DNA of 18,030 nt from Pseudomonadota bacterium (GTDB taxonomy: Bacteria > Pseudomonadota > Gammaproteobacteria > Burkholderiales > Burkholderiaceae_D), in assembly GCA_023422955.1 (NCBI GenBank), contig JAFAGG010000014.1, positions 1 to 18,030 on the forward strand, in the 5' to 3' direction. Shown in pieces: positions 12,253 through 18,030 of the stretch. The notes below the pieces were generated by a model, which worked only from the letters and a program-made list of their open reading frames with translations, searched no databases and was not told the origin of the DNA. The stretch's first letter is position 1; every line of letters starts with the position of its first letter. Both the position numbers and the translations under genes were made by a program.

Positions 12253-14586
12253 TTATGCCTTCTCCACCACGATAGTGCCGAACATGCTGCCCAGGGTGCT
12301 GGTGCTGGCATGAGCAGATGCGATACGCACGACATTGGCCGGCAGGTTACGGTCAATAGCGACCGGCAGCACGGCACTTCCATTTCCCTGGGTGACCTTG
12401 ACCTGCTCGCCAGCGGCCATGCCCAGCTTGCTTGCCAGATCAGCCGATACCCAGGCCTGGGGCGACGTGGCATCTGCAGTCTGCTGCAGCGACTCGGCGC
12501 GACGCGTTATGCCGTCGGTCCAGTAAATCGGCACATCGGCGATGCGCTCCAGTCCGCCGGCGGATGCCGCCGCGAATTGCGGCTGCACCGAAGTCTTGTT
12601 GTTCAGGCGGCCCAGCAGCTGGGCTTCCGCCGCGGACGACGCACCCAGCATTTCGTTGCGGACCGTTTCGGAAGCACTGTAGTCGAATCCGTCGAGCTCA
12701 AGCAGATTGCCCAGAACGCGCAGCACTTTCCAGGCCGGACGGGTTTCAGCCAGCGGCTTGACCGAACCGTTGAAGCTTTGCGCGCGGCCTTCGCAATTCA
12801 CGAAGGTGCCCGAAGTTTCACTGAAGGGCGCAGTCGGCAGCAGCACGTCGGCATAGTCCATGCCGTGCTTGAACGGCGACATCACCACCACCATCTCGGC
12901 GCTGTCCATCGCGGCGCGTGCCACTTGCGGATTATGGCAATCAAGCTCCGGCTCCACGTTCAGCAACAGATAAGCCTTGCGCGGATTTTCCAGGAACTGC
13001 TGCGCATTGCCGCCCTTGGATGGCAAGGCATTGGCCAGGTAACCACCGACGGTATTGGCTGCTTCGGTCAGATAACCGAATTTCGCATCCGTGTTTTGTG
13101 CCAGCCATTGCGCAGCAGCGTGCAGCTTGGAAGCTTGCGGATGCTGAGCGGCGGCGTTGCCGAGCAGGATGGCGCGCGGTTCGCCCGACATCAGGCCGGT
13201 TGCGATTTGCTTGGCCGCTGCGGATGGCGTGCAGTTTTCGAAGCCGGCAGGCACAGCGATATTTTTTGCCTGTGCGACAGCGACCACCACTTCGCCCAGT
13301 GCCGACAGCCACTGTGACGGAGCGACGACCATCTTGTTCGCCACCGGCATCAGCAGATCGTCATCCGTTGCATTCAGCACGCTCAGTTGCGCGCCGCGCT
13401 TGACGGACTGGCGCAGGCGCGAAGCCAGCAAAGGATGATCCTTGCGCAGGAAGGAACCGATGATGAAGGCACGCTTCAGTTCGGCAAACTCTGCAATGGA
13501 CATGCCCAGCCACGGAGTCACTTCGCTGCCGAGAGTGAAATCGGACTGACGCAGACGGAAATCGATATTGTCGGAACCCAGGCCACGCACGACTTTTTGC
13601 AGCAGCGACATTTCTTCCAGCGTGGAGTGCGGCGCAGCCAGCGCAGCAATCGCATCGGCGCCATGCTCATGGCGAATATTGCGCAGACCGTGCGCCACGT
13701 ATTCGAGCGCAGTCTGCCAGTCCACCGGCTGCCATTGACCGCCCTGCTTCAGCATGGGCGTCGTCAGGCGCTCTTCGCTATTCAGGCCTTCGTAAGCGAA
13801 GCGATCCTTGTCGGACAACCAGCATTCATTGACTGCGTCATTTTCCAGCGGCAGTACGCGCATGACCTTGCCACTCTTGACCTGCACGATCAAGTTGGAA
13901 CCCAGGCCATCATGCGGGCTCACCGATTTGCGGCGGGACAGTTCCCAGGTACGGGCGCTATAGCGGAAAGGCTTGGACGTCAGTGCGCCGACCGGGCACA
14001 GGTCGATCATGTTGCCGGACAATTCGGAATCGACGGTCTTGCCGACGAAGGCAGTAATTTCGGAATGCTCACCACGACCCAGCATGCCGAATTCCATCAC
14101 GCCGGCCACTTCCTGGCCAAAGCGCACGCAACGCGTACAGTGGATGCAGCGAGTCATTTCCTGCATGGAGATCAAGGGACCCGAGTCCTTGGACACGACC
14201 ACGCGTTTTTCTTCCGCATACTGGGAGGAACCAGGGCCATAACCCATGGCCAGATCCTGCAACTGGCATTCGCCACCCTGATCGCAGATCGGGCAATCCA
14301 GCGGGTGATTGATCAGCAGGAATTCCATCACGCTCTTCTGCGCCTGGACAGCCTTGTCGCTATGGGTGCGCACGATCATGCCGTTAGTCACGGGAGTGGC
14401 GCAGGCCGGCAAGGGCTTGGGCGCTTTTTCCACTTCGACCAGGCACATGCGGCAGTTCGCTGCGATCGACAGTTTCTTGTGGTAGCAAAAATGCGGAATG
14501 TAGGTACCCAGCTGATTGGCAGCTTCCAGCACCATGCTGCCCTCCTTCACTTCCACCTTCTTGCCGTCAATTTCTATTTCAACCAT
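12253..14586 (-). CDS. nuoG: NADH-quinone oxidoreductase subunit G
   Basis: The largest subunit of the NADH-oxidising arm, carrying much of the electron wire. The 777-aa protein has readable ligands: Cys34, 45, 48 and 62 for the 2Fe-2S cluster N1b; His94, Cys98, 101 and 107 for the 4Fe-4S cluster N5; Cys147, 150, 153 and 197 for N4. After residue 205 comes the molybdopterin-oxidoreductase-like fold, which holds no cofactor in complex I. The Cys set for the extra cluster N7 found in E. coli and Thermus is missing (the region reads RRKSVSPHDGLGSN). GAGG lies 8 bases before the ATG at 14586. A 96-base gap with tandem repeats separates it from nuoF, the largest gap in the cluster here. Confidence 0.98.
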   Translation of the reverse strand: MVEIEIDGKKVEVKEGSMVLEAANQLGTYIPHFCYHKKLSIAANCRMCLVEVEKAPKPLPACATPVTNGMIVRTHSDKAVQAQKSVMEFLLINHPLDCPICDQGGECQLQDLAMGYGPGSSQYAEEKRVVVSKDSGPLISMQEMTRCIHCTRCVRFGQEVAGVMEFGMLGRGEHSEITAFVGKTVDSELSGNMIDLCPVGALTSKPFRYSARTWELSRRKSVSPHDGLGSNLIVQVKSGKVMRVLPLENDAVNECWLSDKDRFAYEGLNSEERLTTPMLKQGGQWQPVDWQTALEYVAHGLRNIRHEHGADAIAALAAPHSTLEEMSLLQKVVRGLGSDNIDFRLRQSDFTLGSEVTPWLGMSIAEFAELKRAFIIGSFLRKDHPLLASRLRQSVKRGAQLSVLNATDDDLLMPVANKMVVAPSQWLSALGEVVVAVAQAKNIAVPAGFENCTPSAAAKQIATGLMSGEPRAILLGNAAAQHPQASKLHAAAQWLAQNTDAKFGYLTEAANTVGGYLANALPSKGGNAQQFLENPRKAYLLLNVEPELDCHNPQVARAAMDSAEMVVVMSPFKHGMDYADVLLPTAPFSETSGTFVNCEGRAQSFNGSVKPLAETRPAWKVLRVLGNLLELDGFDYSASETVRNEMLGASSAAEAQLLGRLNNKTSVQPQFAAASAGGLERIADVPIYWTDGITRRAESLQQTADATSPQAWVSADLASKLGMAAGEQVKVTQGNGSAVLPVAIDRNLPANVVRIASAHASTSTLGSMFGTIVVEKA

Positions 14587-14630
14587 GGCTTTTGCCTCAG
14601 TAAGTCCGTTTTCGCTTGTTCGCTTAGCTT

Positions 14631-14657
14631 ATTTGCTTAATTTGCTTAATTTGCTTA
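14631..14657. repeat. Three perfect 9-bp tandem repeats between nuoF and nuoG
   Basis: ATTTGCTTA occurs at 14631-14639, 14640-14648 and 14649-14657. Degenerate copies (TTCGCTTG, TTCGCTTA) extend leftwards to about 14611. The array is enclosed by 7-bp inverted arms, CCGTTTT (14606-14612) and AAAACGG (14673-14679). It occupies most of the 96-base nuoF-nuoG spacer, is transcribed within the operon, and leaves the nuoG ribosome site untouched. Confidence 0.9.
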
Positions 14658-14682
14658 GTTAGCTGATTTGCCAAAACGGCTT

Positions 14683-15978
14683 TTAAACATAAGCGGGCAC
14701 CAGGCACCGCTTGTGTTCGATGTGATATATGAATTCGTCCCTGAAGTTCGTGATCATGCCGCGAACCGGCATCGCAGCCGCGTCGCCCAGCGCGCAGATG
14801 GTGCGACCCTGGATGTTGTCGGCGATGCGATGCAGCATGTCGATATCGTCGGCGCGTCCCTCGCCGTTCTCGATGCGATGCACCATGCGATACAGCCAGC
14901 CCGTGCCTTCGCGGCAGGGCGTGCACTGGCCGCAGGACTCTTCATAGTAGAAATAGGACAGGCGCAGCAGCGACTTCACCATGCAGCGGGTTTCATCCAT
15001 CACGATGACGGCGCCCGAACCCAGCATGGAACCGGCCTTGGCAATGGAGTCGTAGTCGAGGTCGGTATCCATCATGATCTCGCCGCGCACTACCGGAGAA
15101 GACGAGCCGCCGGGAATCACAGCCTTGATCTTCTTGCCGCCGCGCATGCCACCAGCCAGCTCCATCAAGGTCGCGAATGGCGTGCCCAACGGTACTTCGT
15201 AGTTTCCGGGACGCTCAACGTCACCCGAAATGGAGAAAATCTTGGTGCCGCCGTTATTAGGCCGGCCCAGTGCCGCATAAGCTTCTCCGCCCATGCTCAT
15301 GATGAAAGGCACGGCTGCGAACGTCTCGGTATTGTTGATGGTGGTCGGCTTGCCGTACAAACCGAAGCTTGCCGGGAAAGGCGGCTTGAAGCGCGGCTGA
15401 CCTTTTTTACCTTCGATCGATTCCAGCAGCGCGGTTTCTTCGCCGCAGATGTAAGCACCGTAACCATGAAAAGCATGCAGCTGGAAGCTGAAATCGCTGC
15501 CCATGATGCTGTTGCCCAAAAAGCCCGCAGCGCGCGCTTCTTCCAGCGCTTCTTCAAAGCGCTCGTAGACCGACCATACTTCGCCGTGGATATAGTTGTA
15601 GCCGGCGGTGATGCCCATCGCATACGCGCCGATGGCCATGCCTTCGATCACGGAGTGAGGGTTGTAGCGCAGGATGTCGCGGTCTTTGAATGTGCCCGGT
15701 TCGCCTTCGTCGGAATTGCAGACCAGGTACTTCTGTCCATCGAACTGGCGCGGCATAAAGCTCCACTTCAGACCGGTCGGAAAGCCTGCGCCGCCGCGGC
15801 CGCGCAGCGACGATGCCTTCAGTTCGGCAATCACCTGCTCGGGCGTGATCTTTTCAGCCAGGATGCGTTTCAGGGCCTCGTAGCCGCCACGCTTCACGTA
15901 GTCGGCCAGGTGCCAGTTCTGGCCATCGAGACCTTCCAGCAGCAGAGGCTTGATATGACGGTTATGCAGACAGGTCAT
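14683..15978 (-). CDS. nuoF: NADH-quinone oxidoreductase subunit F
   Basis: The NADH- and FMN-binding subunit where hydride enters complex I. The 431-aa protein shows the glycine-rich nucleotide motif GRGGAGFPTG at residues 60-69, the FMN/NADH segment NSDEGEPGTFKDRDIL, and ligands for 4Fe-4S cluster N3: SCGQCTPCREG at about 348-358 plus the Cys in CALGDAAAMPV near 393. The ATG at 15978 overlaps the nuoE stop as ATGA, and GGAGGAG lies 8 bases upstream inside nuoE, so translation is coupled. The C-terminus (KRCLVPAYV) is complete. Confidence 0.98.
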   Translation of the reverse strand: MTCLHNRHIKPLLLEGLDGQNWHLADYVKRGGYEALKRILAEKITPEQVIAELKASSLRGRGGAGFPTGLKWSFMPRQFDGQKYLVCNSDEGEPGTFKDRDILRYNPHSVIEGMAIGAYAMGITAGYNYIHGEVWSVYERFEEALEEARAAGFLGNSIMGSDFSFQLHAFHGYGAYICGEETALLESIEGKKGQPRFKPPFPASFGLYGKPTTINNTETFAAVPFIMSMGGEAYAALGRPNNGGTKIFSISGDVERPGNYEVPLGTPFATLMELAGGMRGGKKIKAVIPGGSSSPVVRGEIMMDTDLDYDSIAKAGSMLGSGAVIVMDETRCMVKSLLRLSYFYYEESCGQCTPCREGTGWLYRMVHRIENGEGRADDIDMLHRIADNIQGRTICALGDAAAMPVRGMITNFRDEFIYHIEHKRCLVPAYV

Positions 15979-16454
15979 TTCCCAAGCTCCTCCAGCAACG
16001 CGTCCAGCTTGTCATTCGACATGAAGCTGCACATGTGCTTGTTATTGACGAGCAGCACCGGCGCGTCGCCACATGCGCCCATGCACTCACCTTCCTTCAG
16101 CGTGAACTTGCCGTCCGCAGTGGTTTCATTGAAACCAATGCCCAGCTTTTCCTTCAGGTGCACAGCCGCCCTGTCGCCGCCGGACAGCACGCAAGGCAGG
16201 TTGGTGCACACAGAAATCTTGTGCTGACCTACCGGCTTGGTGTTGTACAGCGTGTAGAAGGTCGCCACTTCCGCCACCGCGATAGCCGGCATGCCGAGAT
16301 AGTCGGCAAGATCCTGCATCACTTCGGGAGAAAGCCAGCCTTTCTCTTCCTGCGCAATCGCCAGCGCCGACATGACAGCAGATTGCTTCTGGTCAGCCGG
16401 GAACTTGGTCAGTTCGCGATCGATTCTTTTATATGCTTGCTCTGATAACAGCAT
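15975..16454 (-). CDS. nuoE: NADH-quinone oxidoreductase subunit E
   Basis: A thioredoxin-fold subunit of the NADH arm carrying the 2Fe-2S cluster N1a, off the main electron path. The 159-aa protein places the four ligands at Cys83 and Cys88 (CTNLPC) and Cys124 and Cys128 (CMGAC). Helical N-terminal residues (YLGMPAIAVAEVATFYTLYN) match the family. Two adjacent ATGs exist at 16457 and 16454; I chose 16454 because the GAGG in the leader then has a 6-base spacing rather than 3. The nuoD stop is 24 bases upstream. The end overlaps nuoF by four bases. Confidence 0.96.
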   Translation of the reverse strand: MLLSEQAYKRIDRELTKFPADQKQSAVMSALAIAQEEKGWLSPEVMQDLADYLGMPAIAVAEVATFYTLYNTKPVGQHKISVCTNLPCVLSGGDRAAVHLKEKLGIGFNETTADGKFTLKEGECMGACGDAPVLLVNNKHMCSFMSNDKLDALLEELGK

Positions 16455-16478
16455 CATTCGCCTCAAACTTCGCTCGCT

Positions 16479-17732
16479 TTAGCGATCAATTTCACCAAAC
16501 ACGATGTCTTGGGTACCAATAATCGTCACAGCATCTGCCAGCATGTGACCCTTGGACATTTCATTCAAACCCTGCAAGTGGGCAAAGCCCGGAGCACGGA
16601 TCTTCAGACGATAAGGTTTGTTGGCGCCATCGGAAACGATGTAGATGCCGAACTCGCCTTTCGGATGCTCTATGCCCACATAAGCCTCGCCGCTCGGCAC
16701 ATGGAAGCCCTCGGTAAAGAGCTTGAAGTGGTGAATCAGCTCTTCCATGTTGGACTTCATCGCCACGCGCGATGGCGGTGCAACCTTATGGTTATCGGTG
16801 ATCACCGGACCCGGATTGTTGCGCAGCCATTCTATGCATTGCTTGATGATGTGGTTGGACTGGCGCATCTCTTCAACGCGCACCAGGTAACGGTCATAGC
16901 TATCGCCGTTCACGCCCACCGGAATATCGAAGTCCAGCAAGTCGTACACTTCATACGGCTGCTTCCTGCGCAAATCCCATTCCACGCCCGAACCACGCAG
17001 CATGGGACCGGTGAAGCCCATCGCCATCGCATCTTCCGGCGATACCACACCGATGCCGACCAGTCGCTGCTTCCAGATACGGTTATCGGTCAGCAGGGTT
17101 TCGTACTCATCCACGTAACCCGGGAAACGATTGGTGAAATCTTCGATGAAGTCCAGCAGGGAACCCTGACGGTTCTCGTTCATCTGGCGCATGGATTTTT
17201 CGTTGCGCACCAACGATGCCTTGTACTGCGGCATATGATCAGGCAGATCGCGATATACGCCGCCCGGACGATAGTAGGCCGCATGCATACGGGCGCCCGA
17301 CACCGCCTCGTAGACGTCCATCAAGTCTTCGCGCTCGCGGAAGGCATACAGGAACACTGCCATCGCGCCCACGTCCAGGCCATGCGCGCCGATCCACAGC
17401 AGGTGGTTCAGGATGCGGGTGATCTCGTCGAACATCACACGGATGTACTGGGCGCGCAGCGGCACTTCGAGACCGAGCAGCTTCTCGATGGCCATTACAT
17501 AGGCGTGCTCGTTGGCCATCATCGACACATAGTCGAGCCTGTCCATGTAGGGCACGGATTGCAGATAGGTGCGCTGCTCCGCCAGCTTCTCGGTCGCGCG
17601 ATGCAGCAGGCCGATATGCGGATCGGCGCGCTGGATCACTTCACCGTCCAATTCCAGCACCAGACGCAACACGCCGTGCGCAGCCGGATGCTGCGGCCCG
17701 AAGTTCAGGGTGTAATTCTTAATCTCAGCCAT
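16479..17732 (-). CDS. nuoD: NADH-quinone oxidoreductase subunit D
   Basis: The 49-kDa-type subunit that forms the quinone headgroup pocket with NuoB and evolved from the [NiFe] hydrogenase large subunit. The 417-aa protein has FGPQHPAAHGVLRL, with His19 and, 49 residues on, Tyr68 (DRLDY); these match the His/Tyr pair that binds quinone in Thermus (38/87) and bovine (59/108) enzymes. Other signatures are DPHIGLLHRATEKL, GDSYDRYLVR and the C-terminal DIVFGEIDR. The hydrogenase metal-ligand cysteines are absent, as expected. The ATG at 17732 overlaps the nuoC stop by one base (TAATG). Confidence 0.98.
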   Translation of the reverse strand: MAEIKNYTLNFGPQHPAAHGVLRLVLELDGEVIQRADPHIGLLHRATEKLAEQRTYLQSVPYMDRLDYVSMMANEHAYVMAIEKLLGLEVPLRAQYIRVMFDEITRILNHLLWIGAHGLDVGAMAVFLYAFREREDLMDVYEAVSGARMHAAYYRPGGVYRDLPDHMPQYKASLVRNEKSMRQMNENRQGSLLDFIEDFTNRFPGYVDEYETLLTDNRIWKQRLVGIGVVSPEDAMAMGFTGPMLRGSGVEWDLRRKQPYEVYDLLDFDIPVGVNGDSYDRYLVRVEEMRQSNHIIKQCIEWLRNNPGPVITDNHKVAPPSRVAMKSNMEELIHHFKLFTEGFHVPSGEAYVGIEHPKGEFGIYIVSDGANKPYRLKIRAPGFAHLQGLNEMSKGHMLADAVTIIGTQDIVFGEIDR

Positions 17733-18030
17733 TATTTGATCCCGTAATTCTCTTCGCGGATCACACGCGCAACGTTTTCACGCGGCTCGATGGTGACAGG
17801 TTGATAGATCACGCGTTTCTGTTCGGGGTCGTAACGCATCTCGACAAAACCGGTGATCGGGAAATCCTTGCGGAAGGGATGACCGATGAAACCATAGTCG
17901 GTCAGAATGCGGCGCAGGTCGTCATGACCTTCAAACAGGATGCCGTACAGATCGAAGGCCTCGCGCTCGAACCAGTTGGCGGCACGCCAGATGCCGATCA
18001 CTGATGGCACCAGGGGCAACTCGTCGTCTT
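17732..18030 (-). CDS. nuoC: NADH-quinone oxidoreductase subunit C, C-terminal part
   Basis: Only about the last 98 residues are in the window; the gene continues past its right edge. The visible part holds the family signature: WFEREAFDLYGILFEGHDDL, then RRILTDYGFIGHPFRKDFP and TGFVEMRYD. NuoC (30-kDa type) is a scaffold beside NuoD in the peripheral arm. A TTG at 18019 is an internal leucine codon rather than a start: the frame is open through it to the edge and reads DDELPLVPSV there. It ends with TAA sharing one base with the nuoD ATG. It is a separate gene, not the nuoCD fusion of enterobacteria. Confidence 0.97.
   Translation of the reverse strand, partial: DDELPLVPSVIGIWRAANWFEREAFDLYGILFEGHDDLRRILTDYGFIGHPFRKDFPITGFVEMRYDPEQKRVIYQPVTIEPRENVARVIREENYGIK

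Noticed and set aside
11512..13317. A 601-codon plus-strand open frame across nuoH and nuoG
   Set aside because: It spans two real genes on the other strand and crosses their boundary; no domain is recognisable.
14606..14679. CRISPR-like array
   Set aside because: The units are 9-bp contiguous tandem repeats without spacers, and no cas gene is present.
14668..16227. A 519-codon plus-strand open frame opposite nuoF and nuoE
   Set aside because: It is a shadow of nuoF/nuoE with no motif.

Overview
This 18 kb window comes from a bacterial chromosome. It looks like a betaproteobacterium of the Burkholderiales, with Oxalobacteraceae relatives such as Herminiimonas, Janthinobacterium or Collimonas the best guess. 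The guess rests on gene order (a 14-gene nuo operon running into a DUF2818 membrane protein and a NUDIX hydrolase, then lysC and tRNA-Ser) and on protein character. It is an inference from gene content and memory of families; no search was run.

Layout, right to left, since nearly everything is on the minus strand. Positions 18030-4568 hold the respiratory NADH:quinone oxidoreductase (complex I) genes nuoC (3' end only), D, E, F, G, H, I, J, K, L, M and N, all intact. Many junctions overlap or abut: TAATG at nuoC/D, ATGA at nuoE/F, TAA directly followed by ATG at nuoG/H. NuoE, F and G form the NADH-oxidising arm. NuoC, D and I form the quinone-module arm. NuoH, J, K, L, M and N form the membrane proton-pumping arm. 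Iron-sulfur ligands for N1a, N3, N1b, N4, N5, N6a and N6b can be read from the sequence; the extra N7 cluster of some bacterial NuoG proteins is absent. The series continues into a DUF2818 two- to three-helix membrane protein and an ADP-ribose-pyrophosphatase-like NUDIX hydrolase. Next come aspartokinase (lysC), with a good promoter whose -35 lies inside an 11-bp inverted repeat, and tRNA-Ser(GCU), with its own promoter and an intrinsic terminator.

The left 2 kb is gene-poor and looks like a decay zone. It holds a CzcE-family metal-binding lipoprotein gene broken by a one-base frameshift (plus strand), a small DUF2267-like protein (minus strand), the apparent remains of a plus-strand gene beside the tRNA, several hairpins and terminators, and a possible small minus-strand transcript. 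The first 530 bases show no recognisable gene.

Most of the window is conserved housekeeping DNA, and I see no new multi-gene system. The points most worth a second look are the frameshifted CzcE-type gene, the inverted repeat over the lysC promoter, the 9-bp tandem-repeat arrays in two intergenic gaps (one splitting nuoF from nuoG), the His/Asp-rich loop of NuoL, and the decayed gene beside tRNA-Ser.
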